DNA of 64,000 nucleotides from Gordonia alkaliphila (GCF_023017165.1 NZ_JALKBW010000001.1:434001-498000), one strand, 5' to 3'. Counted from the stretch's first letter, positions 38,984 through 50,365 are shown. Notes: a model not told the origin generated them from the letters alone. A program made the numbers and translations.

Positions 38984-40635
38984 CGGGTCGACCCTCCGTT
39001 CGAACTCGACGCTCCGGAACCGGAGCTCGGGGGCGGGGGCACCTGCGGGTTGAGCGGCAGCGGGCTGCCCAGCAGTTGGTGCCCGCGCACCAGCGGCAGC
39101 GTGAGACGGAAGGTGGAACCGACTCCCGGTTCGCCCGCGGCCTCCAACCGGCCCTGGTGCAGGCGGGCGTCCTCGATGCTGATCGCCAGGCCCAGACCGG
39201 TGCCGCCGGAGCGGCGCACCCGCGACGGATCCGAGCGCCAGAACCGATTGAAGACCAACTTCTCCTCCCCCGGTTTGAGACCGATGCCCTGGTCGCGCAC
39301 GGTCACCGCGACCGCGTCGCCGTCGGACCGCATGGTCAACGTGACCGGGCGGTGCTCGCCGTGGTCGATGGCGTTGGCCAGCAGGTTCCGCAGCACGCGT
39401 TCGATGCGGCGCGGATCGATCTCCGCGAGCACCGGCTCGCTCGGCAGGTCGATCACCAGTTCGGTGCCGGTGTCGGCGGCCAGCGGTACGACGGTGGCCA
39501 GCGCCGCCTCGATCGGAATCGCCATGTCCATGCGCTCGGCGGCCAGGTCGGCCTGCCCGGCGTCGTGCCGCGAGATCTCCAGCAGTTCGGTCAGCAAGGT
39601 CTCGAAGCGGTCCAGTTCCTTGTCCATGAGTTCGACGCTGCGGCGCTGCAGCGGATCGAAGTCCTCACGGCTCTCGTACAGCATGTCGGCGGCCATCCGC
39701 ACCGTGGTCAACGGCGTCCGCAGTTCGTGGGAGACATCGGAGGTGAACTGGCGCTGCAGCCCGCCGAACTCCTCGAGGTGGGTGATCTGCTTCGAGAGGC
39801 TCTCGGCCATGTCGTTGAAGGAGACTGCCAGGCGGGCGAACTCGTCCTCGCCGCGCACCGGCATCCGCTCGGTGAGGCGGCCGTCGGCGAAGCGCACGGC
39901 GATGCGCGATGCCGAGCGCAGCGGCCCCACCACCTGCCGGGAGACCAGCCAGGCGATGGCCGCGAGCAGTCCGAGGAGCACCACGCCGCCGACCAGCATG
40001 GTGTTGCGGACCAGCGAGACGGTCTTCTCTTCCCCGCCCATCGGGAAGACCATGTACAGCTCGAGATCGGAGATGGCGGTCTCCACGGGGGTGCCGACCA
40101 CCAGTGCGGGCACCGCGGCGTCGCCGCTGCGCACCGACGTGAACTGGTAGGCCACCTGCCCGCGCGACACCATCTCCTGCAGTTGGAGCGAGATGTCGGA
40201 GACCGGCCCCACCCCGGCCGCCGGCGGCTGACCGGCCGGGCCGGGCACCAGCAGCACCGTGTCGTAGACGCCACCGGTCGACGGCACCTGCGCGGCATCG
40301 GTGTCGGCGTCGGTCAGCAGCGATCGTGCGCGCGCCAGCCGCGTCTGCGTCGACGCGCTGGCATCGCTGGAGGTCAGCACGCGCTCCACCAGCAGCCGGG
40401 ACCGTTCCAGCTGGTTCAGCGCCACGGCCTGCTTGTCGTCGAGCAGGCGGCCGGTGATCTGACTGATCAGCAGGAAACCCACGGCGAGCAGCACCACGAA
40501 ACTCAGCGCGAGAGTCGAGACCACCACGCGCAGCTGCAGCGAACGACGCCACAGCGAACCGAACGCGCGGCCGATGCGTGCGGCCGCGCGTTGGATGGCG
40601 TGCAGAGTGCGATCGAGTCGCCGTCGATTGATCAC
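38980..40635 (-). CDS. mtrB: sensor histidine kinase MtrB
   Basis: A 551-residue membrane kinase. Transmembrane helices at about residues 38-58 and 212-232 flank an extracytoplasmic sensor; a HAMP domain follows. Phospho-acceptor His303 lies in [11 protein letters not shown]-box [10 protein letters not shown]1 DQGIGL and GGTGLGL complete the ATPase. It phosphorylates MtrA to control cell division, cell-wall synthesis and DNA replication genes. The tail is Pro/Ser/Gly-rich. The start is GTG, overlapping the mtrA stop by 4 bases. Equivalent to Rv3245c. Confidence 0.96.
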   Translation of the reverse strand: MINRRRLDRTLHAIQRAAARIGRAFGSLWRRSLQLRVVVSTLALSFVVLLAVGFLLISQITGRLLDDKQAVALNQLERSRLLVERVLTSSDASASTQTRLARARSLLTDADTDAAQVPSTGGVYDTVLLVPGPAGQPPAAGVGPVSDISLQLQEMVSRGQVAYQFTSVRSGDAAVPALVVGTPVETAISDLELYMVFPMGGEEKTVSLVRNTMLVGGVVLLGLLAAIAWLVSRQVVGPLRSASRIAVRFADGRLTERMPVRGEDEFARLAVSFNDMAESLSKQITHLEEFGGLQRQFTSDVSHELRTPLTTVRMAADMLYESREDFDPLQRRSVELMDKELDRFETLLTELLEISRHDAGQADLAAERMDMAIPIEAALATVVPLAADTGTELVIDLPSEPVLAEIDPRRIERVLRNLLANAIDHGEHRPVTLTMRSDGDAVAVTVRDQGIGLKPGEEKLVFNRFWRSDPSRVRRSGGTGLGLAISIEDARLHQGRLEAAGEPGVGSTFRLTLPLVRGHQLLGSPLPLNPQVPPPPSSGSGASSSNGGSTR

Positions 40636-41318
40636 GGCGGACCGGCCTTGTAGCCGACCCCCCTCACGGTCAGCACGATCTCGGGATTCTCCGGATCGGT
40701 CTCGACCTTCGCGCGCAGACGCTGGACGTGCACATTGACCAGGCGGGTGTCGGCCGGGTGACGGTAGCCCCAGACCTGCTCCAGCAGCACGTCCCGGGTG
40801 AACACCTGACGCGGCTTGCGGGCGAGGGCCACCAGCAGATCGAACTCGAGCGGCGTCAGCGAGATCGGGACGCCGTCGCGCGTCACCTTGTGCGCGGGCA
40901 CGTCGATCTCCACCGGTCCGATGGCCAGCACCTCGGCCGGCTCGTCCCCGGTGCGGCGCAGGCGGGCGCGGATACGCGCCACCAGCTCCTTGTGCTTGAA
41001 CGGCTTCACCATGTAGTCGTCGGCGCCCGACTCCAGGCCCAGGACCACGTCGACGGTGTCGCTCTTGGCCGTCAGCATCACGATCGGCACGCCCGACTCG
41101 GCGCGCACCGCGCGACAGACGTCGATCCCGTTCATGCCGGGCAGCATCAGGTCCAGCAGCACCAGGTCCGGGCGCAGTTCCCGCACCGCAGGCAGCGCCT
41201 CCGAGCCGTCGCCCACCACGTACGGCTCGAAGCCTTCGTTACGCAGGGCGATGGTCAGCATCTCGGCCAGCGAGGCATCGTCGTCGACAACCAGAATCCG
41301 CGGCTTCATGGCCACCAT
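40632..41318 (-). CDS. mtrA: response regulator MtrA (OmpR family)
   Basis: A 228-residue OmpR-type regulator. The receiver has the acidic cluster D12-D13-D14, phospho-acceptor D56 ([12 protein letters not shown]) and Lys106-region KPFKHKE; the winged-helix DNA-binding domain ends [11 protein letters not shown]. The ATG at 41318 is chosen because it makes length and residue numbering equal to M. tuberculosis MtrA; an ATG at 41309 is also possible. First gene of mtrA-mtrB-lpqB. MtrA is essential in M. tuberculosis. Equivalent to Rv3246c. Confidence 0.96.
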   Translation of the reverse strand: MVAMKPRILVVDDDASLAEMLTIALRNEGFEPYVVGDGSEALPAVRELRPDLVLLDLMLPGMNGIDVCRAVRAESGVPIVMLTAKSDTVDVVLGLESGADDYMVKPFKHKELVARIRARLRRTGDEPAEVLAIGPVEIDVPAHKVTRDGVPISLTPLEFDLLVALARKPRQVFTRDVLLEQVWGYRHPADTRLVNVHVQRLRAKVETDPENPEIVLTVRGVGYKAGPP

Positions 41319-41384
41319 CGTGGCACGGGATGCGGGCCAGGTCGGGGACCGGCGCGCCGAGCCCGGCGGGCTACGATTCCCGGC

Positions 41385-42017
41385 ATGGGAATCCTCGTGG
41401 CCATCGAAGGTCTGGACGGCGCAGGCAAGAACACCATCGTCGGGAAGTTCCACGAGGCCGCGGCTGGTCGCGCGATGACGATCACCTCCACGTCGTTCCC
41501 CAGTTACGGCTCGTCGGTGGAAGCCGACCTGGCCGCCGAAGCCCTGCACGGCGAGCACGGCGACCTCAGCTCCAGCGCCTACGCGATGGCGCTGCTGTTC
41601 GCCCTCGACCGCCGCCGCTGGGCCCAGTGGCTGCGCCGGGCGTGCGACGAGCACGACCTGGTGCTGTGCGACCGGTACGTGGCCTCCAACGCCGCCTACA
41701 GCGCCGCGCGCCTGCACCAGGGCCCCGACGGCGCCGTGGTGCGCTGGGTCGCGGACCTGGAGTTCACCCGCTTCGGGCTCCCCGTCCCCGATCACCAGCT
41801 GCTGCTGGGCGTGCCGCCGGAGATCGCGATGGAACGCGCGCAGGGCCGGGCCGACGACGACGCCGGGCGCGCCAAGGACGCCTATGAGCGCGACGCCGAC
41901 CTGCAGACCCGCGTCTACCGGTCGTACCTGGATCTCGTCGACGCCCACTGGATCTCGCCGTGGACCGTCGCCGACGGCGACGCCGCCGTGCACGCGATCC
42001 TCGATCTGGTGCCGTGA
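41385..42017 (+). CDS. tmk: dTMP (thymidylate) kinase
   Basis: A 210-residue P-loop kinase. P-loop EGLDGAGKNT lies at residues 8-17, the DRY-type motif LCDRYVASNAAY marks the catalytic Asp-Arg, and a lid-like RAQGRADDDAGR follows. It converts dTMP to dTDP for DNA synthesis. It is similar to Rv3247c. In M. tuberculosis tmk runs in the same direction as mtrA; here it is divergent, which suggests a small local inversion. Confidence 0.95.
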   Translation: MGILVAIEGLDGAGKNTIVGKFHEAAAGRAMTITSTSFPSYGSSVEADLAAEALHGEHGDLSSSAYAMALLFALDRRRWAQWLRRACDEHDLVLCDRYVASNAAYSAARLHQGPDGAVVRWVADLEFTRFGLPVPDHQLLLGVPPEIAMERAQGRADDDAGRAKDAYERDADLQTRVYRSYLDLVDAHWISPWTVADGDAAVHAILDLVP

Positions 42018-42065
42018 CGAAAACCCGGTGCGGCCCCGCCGACCCCGCTTAGGGTGAAGAGCGTC

Positions 42066-42090
42066 GGCTGCGGCTGTCCGGGCCGCAGCC
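42066..42090. promoter_or_regulatory. inverted repeat in the alkyl-sulfatase leader
   Basis: GGCTGCGGC (42066-42074) and its exact complement GCCGCAGCC (42082-42090) with a 7-base spacer. It lies 20 bases before the alkyl-sulfatase ATG. It may be an operator, a leader hairpin or the tmk terminator. Confidence 0.45.
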
Positions 42091-42109
42091 ACGTCCGGGA
42101 GAGGCCCGC

Positions 42110-43939
42110 ATGCCAGAGACGTACCCGTTCGACGACACCCAGGATTTCGCCGACACCCAGCGCGGCTTCCTCGGCACCATCTCGCCCGGCACCATCACGG
42201 CCGCCGACGGCCGCGTGGTGTGGGACTGCGACTCCTACGACTTCATCCGCGGCGAGGCGCCGCCGACCGTCCACCCGAGCCTGTGGCGGCAGTCCGAGCT
42301 GGTGGCGCGGCACGGCCTGTTCGAGGTGACCGACGGGATCTACCAGGTCCGCGGCTTCGACCTGTCGAACGTCACCTTCGTCGAAGGCGAGCGCGGCGTC
42401 ATCGTCATCGACCCGCTGATCTCCACCGAGACCGCCGCCGCGGCGCTCGCGCTCTACCGCACCCACCGTGGCGACCGACCGGTGGTGGCCGTCATCTACA
42501 CGCACAGCCACGTCGACCATTTCGGCGGCGTCAAGGGCGTCACCACGCAGGAGGCGGTCGACGCCGGCGAGGTGGCGATCATCGCGCCGGTCGGCTTCCT
42601 GGAACCGGCAATCGAGGAGAACCTGTACGCGGGCGCCGCGATGGCCCGCCGCGCCGGCTACATGTACGGGGCGGCGCTGCCGCGCAATGCCGAGGGCGGC
42701 GTGGGCGCCGGTCTGGGGCAGACCACCTCCACCGGCACCGTCACCCTCATCGCACCGACCGTCTCCATCACCGAGACCGGCCAGCAGCTCACCGTCGACG
42801 GCGTGCCGATCGTCTTCCAACTCGCCCCGGGTACCGAGGCGCCGGCCGAGATGCACTTCCACTTCCCGGACCGGCGGGCCCTGTGCATCGCCGAGAACGC
42901 GACGCACACCCTGCACAACATCCTCACCCTGCGCGGCGCGGTGGTCCGCGACGCGCACATCTGGGCGCACTACCTCACCGAAGCGATCACCCTGTTCGGC
43001 GACCAGACCGACGTCGTCTTCGCCTCGCACCACTGGCCCACCTGGGACCACGACCGCGCCGTCGCCTTCCTGGAGTTCCAGCGCGACCTGTACGCCTACC
43101 TGCACGATCAGACCCTGCGCATGCTCAACCAGGGCTACACGGGCGCCGAGATCGCCGAACGGATGCAGATGCCGCCGGCGCTGGACCGCGTGTGGAGCAC
43201 GCACGGCTACTACGGCTCGGTGAGTCACAACGTGAAGGCGATCTACCAGCGCTACATGGGCTGGTACGACGGCAACCCGGCCCGCCTGTGGCAGCACCCG
43301 CCGGAGGCCGCCGCCGTTCGCTACGTCGAGTTCATGGGTGGCGCAGACGCCGTGGTCGCCAAGGCCCGCAAGAGTTTCGACGACGGCGATCTGCGCTGGG
43401 CGGCGGAGGTGCTCGACCACGTGGTGTTCGCCGAACCCGACCACGCAGATGCCAAGGCACTGCTCGCGGACACGCTGGAGGCGCTCGGTTTCGGCGCCGA
43501 GAACGGGACCTGGCGCAGCGCCTACCTGTCCGGCGCGTACGAACTGCGGCACGGCAACTTCGGCACCCCCACGGCCACCGCGTCCGCCGACGTGCTCACC
43601 AATCTGACCCCGGAGATGTTCTTCACCGGCCTGGCCATCACCATCGACGGCCCGCGCGCCTGGGACCTCGACTTCACAGCCCGCTGGCACTTCCCCGGGC
43701 ACGACAGCACGCTGTGCACGAGACTGCGCCACGGCGTACTCGTCCAGGCACCGGATCGGCCCGGCGACGTCGCGGTCACGGTGACCGTGCCCGCCGCGGC
43801 GCTGCCCGCGCTGGCGAGCGGCGATCTGGCGGCGGCGCACGCGGCCGGGCTCACCGTCGACGGCGATGCGGACGCCCTCGCGCAGCTGTTCGCCGTCGTC
43901 GATCCGTCGGACCCGGCCTTCGAGATCGTGCTCCCGTAG
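42110..43939 (+). CDS. alkyl sulfatase (SdsA1/BDS1-like metallo-beta-lactamase fold)
   Basis: A 609-residue class III alkyl sulfatase. The zinc motif HSHVDH (H132, H134, D136, H137) and the later GxE metal ligands in AENATHT define the metallo-beta-lactamase domain. An alkyl-sulfatase dimerisation domain follows and a C-terminal SCP2-like domain (ADVLTNLTPEMFFTGLAI) binds the hydrophobic chain. It hydrolyses linear alkyl sulfates such as dodecyl sulfate. There is no obvious signal peptide. No transporter or regulator is adjacent, and the gene interrupts the tmk-ahcY neighbourhood known in mycobacteria, so it may be a later insertion. Confidence 0.93.
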   Translation: MPETYPFDDTQDFADTQRGFLGTISPGTITAADGRVVWDCDSYDFIRGEAPPTVHPSLWRQSELVARHGLFEVTDGIYQVRGFDLSNVTFVEGERGVIVIDPLISTETAAAALALYRTHRGDRPVVAVIYTHSHVDHFGGVKGVTTQEAVDAGEVAIIAPVGFLEPAIEENLYAGAAMARRAGYMYGAALPRNAEGGVGAGLGQTTSTGTVTLIAPTVSITETGQQLTVDGVPIVFQLAPGTEAPAEMHFHFPDRRALCIAENATHTLHNILTLRGAVVRDAHIWAHYLTEAITLFGDQTDVVFASHHWPTWDHDRAVAFLEFQRDLYAYLHDQTLRMLNQGYTGAEIAERMQMPPALDRVWSTHGYYGSVSHNVKAIYQRYMGWYDGNPARLWQHPPEAAAVRYVEFMGGADAVVAKARKSFDDGDLRWAAEVLDHVVFAEPDHADAKALLADTLEALGFGAENGTWRSAYLSGAYELRHGNFGTPTATASADVLTNLTPEMFFTGLAITIDGPRAWDLDFTARWHFPGHDSTLCTRLRHGVLVQAPDRPGDVAVTVTVPAAALPALASGDLAAAHAAGLTVDGDADALAQLFAVVDPSDPAFEIVLP

Positions 43940-43963
43940 CGCCGCTCTACCACCGTGTCGATG

Positions 43964-44001
43964 CACAACGTCCCCCGGCCGATCGGCCGGGGGACGTTGT
44001 G
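43964..44001. terminator. bidirectional terminator, alkyl sulfatase/ahcY
   Basis: A perfect 17-bp stem (43964-43980 and 43985-44001) with a four-base GATC loop; the loop is itself a palindrome so the whole 38 bases is a perfect dyad. It lies between two convergent genes and can terminate both. Confidence 0.9.
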
Positions 44002-44010
44002 TGAGGTGAC

Positions 44011-45485
<1,475 letters not shown>

Positions 45486-45530
45486 AAGTTCCCTCTCGGT
45501 CGAACGCGTTCTGGCATGCGGCCTACCACG

Positions 45531-47054
45531 TTAGCTGGTCAGTCGCTGGGCAGCCGCAGCCTGCTCGGCCCGCGCCCGTTCCGCGTAGACCGAACGGTGG
45601 TACCCGTAGCTGAAGTAGACGATCAGACCCAGCACCATCCAGACCAGGAAACGCAGCCAGGTCTCCACCGACAGGTTGATCATCAACCACAGGCAGGCCA
45701 GCACCGACAGGATCGGGATCAGCGGCATCAGCGGCACGCGGAAGCCGCGCGGTAGATCGGGACGGGTGCGGCGCAGCACCATCACGCCGATGCTGACCAA
45801 GATGAACGCGAACAGGGTGCCGATGTTGACCATCTCTTCGAGGGTGCCCATCGGGAAGAAGGCCGCGAGGATGCCCGAGCTGACGCCGACCAGCACGGTG
45901 AACCGGGCCGGGGTGCCGCGGCGGCTGGTCTTGGCGAGGCCGCGCGGCAGCAGGCCGTCGCGCGCCATGGCGAAACCGACGCGGGCCTGGCCGAGCAGCA
46001 TCACCATCACCACGGTGGTCAGACCGGCGAGCGCGCCCAGGTTGATGATCCATTCCACCCACGTCACGTGGTGCGCGTTGAAGGCGGTGGTCAGCGTCGA
46101 GCCGATCACCTCTCCCGTGTTCGGATCCACCTTGTCGGCCAGGTCGGTGTACGGCACCATGCCGGTGACCACCAGGGTCACCGCCACGTAGAGCACGGTC
46201 ACGATGCCGAGCGAGGCGAGGATGCCGCGGGGCAACGCCTTCTGCGGGTTCTTGGTCTCCTCGGCGGTGGTGGCGACGATGTCGAAGCCGAGGAAGGCGA
46301 AGAACACCAGCGACGCCGCCGCGAGCAGGCCGTACCAGCCGAAGTTGCTGCCCTCGGCGCCGGTCACCACCGACAGAAGGCTCTGCGTCCACACGCTGCC
46401 GCCGGCGTCGGCCTGCGGCACCGCCTCCGGGACGTACGGGGTGTAGTTCTTGGTGTCGATGTAGAAGGCGCCGGCGATGATCACCAGCAGCACCACCGCC
46501 ACCTTGAGGGCGGTGATGATCACCGAGACGCGCGAGGACAGTTTGGTGCCCAGCGCCAGCAGCGTGGTGAGCACCGCGATCAGCAGCACCGCACCCCAGT
46601 TGAACTCGACCGGGCCGAACAGGTGCACGGTGGCTGGGGTCCCCATGATGTTGCCGAGGTACGCCGACCAGCCGAGGGAGACCACCGAGGCGGCCAGCGC
46701 CAGCTCCAGGAACAGGTCCCAGCCGATGATCCAGGCGGCGAACTCGCCGAAGGCCGCGAACGAGAAGGTGTAGGCGCTACCGGCCACCGGGACGGTCGAC
46801 GCGAACTCGGCGTAGCAGAGCGCGGCCAAGCCGCAGGCCACGGCGGCGATGACGAAGGCCAGCGACACCGAGGGACCGGCGACGTTGCCCGCGGTGCGCG
46901 CGGTCAAGGTGAAGATGCCGGCGCCGACCACCACGGCGACACCGAAGACGGTGAGGTCCCAGGCGGTCAGATCCCGTCGGAGTTTGGTGTCCGGTTCGTC
47001 GGTGTCGGCGATCGACTGTTCGACGGACTTGACCCGTTTGAACGGATTGTCCAC
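45531..47054 (-). CDS. APC-family amino-acid permease (cationic amino-acid transporter-like)
   Basis: A 507-residue membrane transporter with about 12 hydrophobic segments, starting MDNPFKRVKSVEQSIADTD. The conserved first helix FGVAVVVGAGIF and the GFDIVATTAEETKNPQKALP loop are hallmarks of the CAT/YfnA subgroup of APC carriers. Substrate is probably a cationic or broad-range amino acid. The position beside ahcY fits Rv3253c. The ATG has no close overlap with neighbours. Confidence 0.9.
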   Translation of the reverse strand: MDNPFKRVKSVEQSIADTDEPDTKLRRDLTAWDLTVFGVAVVVGAGIFTLTARTAGNVAGPSVSLAFVIAAVACGLAALCYAEFASTVPVAGSAYTFSFAAFGEFAAWIIGWDLFLELALAASVVSLGWSAYLGNIMGTPATVHLFGPVEFNWGAVLLIAVLTTLLALGTKLSSRVSVIITALKVAVVLLVIIAGAFYIDTKNYTPYVPEAVPQADAGGSVWTQSLLSVVTGAEGSNFGWYGLLAAASLVFFAFLGFDIVATTAEETKNPQKALPRGILASLGIVTVLYVAVTLVVTGMVPYTDLADKVDPNTGEVIGSTLTTAFNAHHVTWVEWIINLGALAGLTTVVMVMLLGQARVGFAMARDGLLPRGLAKTSRRGTPARFTVLVGVSSGILAAFFPMGTLEEMVNIGTLFAFILVSIGVMVLRRTRPDLPRGFRVPLMPLIPILSVLACLWLMINLSVETWLRFLVWMVLGLIVYFSYGYHRSVYAERARAEQAAAAQRLTS

Positions 47055-47075
47055 GGCCTGCCTTCCTCGGTGCGA

Positions 47076-47261
47076 TCAGGTGTCGCGCGTGGGATGCGCT
47101 TCCTGCTGCTGCCGCGCCTCGTCGACGACGTCGTCGGGCAGCGGCGGCAGCGTCGACGGATCCACTTCGGCGCGGGCTCGAAGATAGCTGATGCTGCCGA
47201 TGAGGCCTCCCCACACCAGCAGAATCGCGACGATGAGGAGGGTGATAGCGGGTCCGGTCAT
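47076..47261 (-). CDS. metS: small subunit MetS of methionine/alanine importer
   Basis: A 61-residue single-helix protein beginning MTGPAITLLIVAILLVWGG, followed by a polar tail. This is the form of MetS, the obligatory small partner of the NSS transporter MetP in corynebacteria. The ATG overlaps the transporter stop by 4 bases, as in the known metPS operon. The N-terminal helix is followed by YLRARAEVDPSTLP typical of the family. Confidence 0.85.
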   Translation of the reverse strand: MTGPAITLLIVAILLVWGGLIGSISYLRARAEVDPSTLPPLPDDVVDEARQQQEAHPTRDT

Positions 47262-48811
47262 CGCTTCTGTCCTTCCAGGAATTCCTCCGAGGGCCAGGCG
47301 TGGAAGTCCTCGTCGTCCCGCCCGCCCCAGCTGGCCACCGTCAACAGGATCGCCCCGACCACGGCCAGGCCGACGGTGCCCCAGCCGAACACGTTGAGGT
47401 ACCAGGTCGGCAGTCCGCTGTAGCCGTCGGTGATCAGGTCGATCACCTTCTGCACCAGCATCACGGTGAGGAAGATCGGTCCGACGACGCCGATCAGCAC
47501 CAGCCACCAACGGCCGAGTTTGAAGGTGGAGATGGCGTTCAGGTGACGGCGGAGGAGGTCGCCCTTGCGGGCCACCCAGACCACCGAGACCGTCATCACG
47601 ATCGCCGACAGCACCACGCCGACGTTGTTGGCGTACTGGTCGACGGTGTCCAGCGTCCACAGGCCGGTGGTGGTGGCGAACAGCGAGAAGGAGACCACCG
47701 CGCTGACCACGCCGACCGTCACCGCCGCGGTGCGCTGGGACAGGCCGAACTTCTCCTGCACGGCGATCGAGACGCCGACCACCAGCGACACCAGCGAGGT
47801 GAAGCCGGCGATCACCAGCGACCCGAAGAACAGGACGCCGAACAGGACGCTGCCGGGCATCTCGGAGATCACCGCGGGGAAGGTCACGAACGAGAGAGTG
47901 GGGCCGCTCATCCCGAGCTCGTCCATACCTTTGCCCTGTTGGTTGGCGAGGAACCCCAGCGCCGAGAAGACGCCGATACCGGCGAGGATCTCGAAGGAGG
48001 AGTTCGCGAAGCCCACCACCAGGCCGGAGCTGGTCATGTTGGCCCGTCGGCGCTGGAACGACGAGTACGCGATCATGATGCCGAACGCGATGGACATGGA
48101 GAAGAAGATCTGGCTGTACGCGGCGATCCACACGTTGAGGTCGGTGAGCGCGCCCCAGTTCGGTGTGAACAGTGCGTTCAGTCCGTCGGTGGCACCCGGC
48201 AGCGTCACGGCGCGGATCACCAGTGCGCCGAAGCCGAGGATCAGCAGCGGAATGCCGATGACGTTGATCTTCTCCACGCCGTTCGCGATACCGAGCGCCA
48301 GGATCACGATGATCAGCACCCACACGGCGGCGAGCGGCCAGGCGACGCCCGCGACCAGGTCGGTGGAGACACCGGCTTTCTCGGTCACGTGCAGGTAGTC
48401 GTTTTCGAAGAAGGTCTTGGTGTTCGCACCCCACTGGTTGCCGAACGAGAAGTAGAAGTAGCTCAGCGCCCAGGCGATCACCGCGGCGTAATAGACCGAG
48501 ATGATGAACAGCAGCATGGTCTGGAACCAGCCGATCACCTCGGCGCGCTTGGCGAGGCGGCGCAGCGCCAGCGGGGCGGCACCGCGGAATCGCTGGCCGA
48601 TCGAGTAGTCGAGGAACAGGATCGGCAGACCCGCAGTGACCAGGGCGATCAGGTACGGAATCAGGAAGGCGCCGCCGCCGCTCTCGTAGGCGACGCCGGG
48701 AAAGCGCCAGATGTTGCCGAGGCCGACGGCCGAGCCGATGGCCGCGAGGATGAACCCCCGGTTGGAAGTCCAGGTCTGCCGCTGCGCGCCGCTGGTCGCG
48801 GTTTCCGTCAT
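47258..48811 (-). CDS. metP: NSS-family sodium-dependent transporter (MetP-like)
   Basis: A 517-residue neurotransmitter-sodium-symporter-type carrier with about 12 membrane helices. The first conserved block GLGNIWRFPGVAYESGGGAF contains the sodium- and substrate-site Gly-Asn. Corynebacterium MetP takes up methionine and alanine with MetS. The MetS-like gene directly downstream supports that assignment. The start ATG opens MTETATSGAQRQTW. Confidence 0.9.
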   Translation of the reverse strand: MTETATSGAQRQTWTSNRGFILAAIGSAVGLGNIWRFPGVAYESGGGAFLIPYLIALVTAGLPILFLDYSIGQRFRGAAPLALRRLAKRAEVIGWFQTMLLFIISVYYAAVIAWALSYFYFSFGNQWGANTKTFFENDYLHVTEKAGVSTDLVAGVAWPLAAVWVLIIVILALGIANGVEKINVIGIPLLILGFGALVIRAVTLPGATDGLNALFTPNWGALTDLNVWIAAYSQIFFSMSIAFGIMIAYSSFQRRRANMTSSGLVVGFANSSFEILAGIGVFSALGFLANQQGKGMDELGMSGPTLSFVTFPAVISEMPGSVLFGVLFFGSLVIAGFTSLVSLVVGVSIAVQEKFGLSQRTAAVTVGVVSAVVSFSLFATTTGLWTLDTVDQYANNVGVVLSAIVMTVSVVWVARKGDLLRRHLNAISTFKLGRWWLVLIGVVGPIFLTVMLVQKVIDLITDGYSGLPTWYLNVFGWGTVGLAVVGAILLTVASWGGRDDEDFHAWPSEEFLEGQKR

Positions 48812-48891
48812 CGGGCACCTCTCTCGTTCGCGATTTTCCTGACGTTAGCGCACCTGTGCGCCGCGTGACCCCCGGTCGTCACCGGTCGGTG

Positions 48892-49836
48892 TCACAGGGA
48901 TGCGCGATCGATGTCCGGCTCCAGGTAGATCAGCCGCGCGTGCGGTACCGCGGCTCGCGCGCGCGCCTCCGCGCTGTCGATGGCCGTGGCGACCTGCGCG
49001 GCGTCCGAACCCGGCGCGATGGCGATCTTGGCCGCCAGGAGCAACTCCTCCGGGCCGAGATACTGGGTCTTCATATGAATCACTCGGACCACGCCGTCGC
49101 CGGGCAGCGCCTGCGCCAGAGCGGCTTCTTCGGCCTCGGTGGCGCCCTCGCCGATCAGCAGGCTCTTCATCTCGATCATCAGGACCACGGCGATCAAGCC
49201 GAGCAGCACGCCGATGCCGACGGTGCCGATGCCGTCCCAGACCGCGTCGCCGGTGGCCATGGTCAGACCGACGCCACCGAGCGCGAGCACCAGACCGATC
49301 AGCGCGCCGGTGTCCTCGAGGAGCACCACGGGCAGCTCGGGGCTGCGCGAATTGCGGATGAAGCTCCACCACGACGCATTGCCCTTGAGCGGCTTGGACT
49401 CCTTCTGCGCGGTGTAGAAGCTGTACGACTCGAGCGCGATCGCGACCAGCAGGATCACGATGGCCACGATCGGCGAATCGAGGCCGTGGTCGCCGGCGTG
49501 CTTGATCTTCTGGTAGCCCTCGTACAGCGCGAACAGCGAGCCGAGCGAGAACAGCACGAGCGCCACCACGAACGAGTAGAAGTAACGGGCGCGGCCGTAA
49601 CCGAACGGGTGCAGTTGGTCGGCGTCCTTGCTTGCGCGCTTCTGACCGAACAGCAGCAGACCCTGGTTGGACGTGTCGGCGACGGAGTGGACGCCTTCGG
49701 CCAACATCGACGACGAGCCGGTGATCGCGAAACCGGTGAACTTGGCGATGGCGATTCCGCCGTTGGCCAACAACGCGGCCACGATCGCCCGCTTCGAGCC
49801 CTCTGCCGACACTCTGGTCTCCACTTCTCCGCTCAC
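48892..49836 (-). CDS. cation diffusion facilitator (CDF) transporter
   Basis: A 314-residue CDF-family efflux protein. The first helices are followed by HSVADT with the His and Asp that form the metal site; six hydrophobic segments occupy residues about 15-210, and a cytoplasmic domain with IHMKTQYLGPEELL follows. It exports zinc, iron or a similar divalent ion by proton exchange. Subgroup cannot be fixed. It marks the last gene of the region collinear with M. tuberculosis Rv32xx order. Confidence 0.88.
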   Translation of the reverse strand: MSGEVETRVSAEGSKRAIVAALLANGGIAIAKFTGFAITGSSSMLAEGVHSVADTSNQGLLLFGQKRASKDADQLHPFGYGRARYFYSFVVALVLFSLGSLFALYEGYQKIKHAGDHGLDSPIVAIVILLVAIALESYSFYTAQKESKPLKGNASWWSFIRNSRSPELPVVLLEDTGALIGLVLALGGVGLTMATGDAVWDGIGTVGIGVLLGLIAVVLMIEMKSLLIGEGATEAEEAALAQALPGDGVVRVIHMKTQYLGPEELLLAAKIAIAPGSDAAQVATAIDSAEARARAAVPHARLIYLEPDIDRASL

Positions 49837-49982
49837 CGAACGGACGACAACAGTTGTTCCGGACGTATCGGAGAAGTCCGGGGAGTGTCAGCGTAATCGG
49901 CGCCCGCGCACGACATCCGGCGGATCCGGCCGTGCGGCCCGATCCGCCGGATATCACCGAATTCTCGGCGCCCGTGTTCCGG

Positions 49983-50276
49983 TCAGGTGGCGAACGACTT
50001 GCCGACCCGCTGATCGGTCTCCTGCATCCGCGTGCTCGCCTTGCTGACGCCGGACCCGAGGCCGTCCAACCGCAGGCGGGCGTCGGCGAACAGGCGGTCC
50101 CAGTCGGCCTGCGCTCCGCGGTAAGCGGCCGCGCCCCCGGAGTCCCAGTTGGCCTCCAGCGCCTGCACCTGCCGTTTGAGCTGCCCGGACAGCTCTTCGA
50201 GCCGCCCGAACTGGGCTTTCAAGTCCCCGGCGAGGGTCCCCAGGCCCTCGAAGTTGTAGCGAATCGTCGCTCCCAT
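49983..50276 (-). CDS. WXG100-family protein, EsxT-like
   Basis: A 97-residue helix-turn-helix protein of the ESAT-6 type. W44 is followed by DSGGAAAY, so the turn is WDSG rather than strict WxG, as in the EsxT group (LWTREAAAAY in M. tuberculosis). Two amphipathic helices flank the turn. It is expected to pair with the WXG100 protein encoded just upstream and to be exported by a type VII secretion system. No Ecc genes are near. Confidence 0.82.
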   Translation of the reverse strand: MGATIRYNFEGLGTLAGDLKAQFGRLEELSGQLKRQVQALEANWDSGGAAAYRGAQADWDRLFADARLRLDGLGSGVSKASTRMQETDQRVGKSFAT

Positions 50277-50365
50277 GATGTTCTCCCCCGTCAGTTCCCG
50301 TGTGTTGGTGATGGTGTGTTGGTGCTCGTGTGCTGTTGCTCGTGTGCTGCCGGTCGTCGTACCGA
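50277..50365. other. T/G-rich spacer between the two WXG100 genes
   Basis: Eighty-nine bases with a direct repeat of about 14 bases (TTGCTCGTGTGCTG type) and no gene. The unusual G/T strand bias differs from flanking sequence. It may carry a hairpin setting the ratio of the two proteins, but no perfect stem was seen. Confidence 0.4.

Noticed and set aside
45486..45530. SAM or SAH riboswitch before ahcY
   Set aside because: Only 45 bases separate ahcY from the permease stop; too short and without the required pairing.
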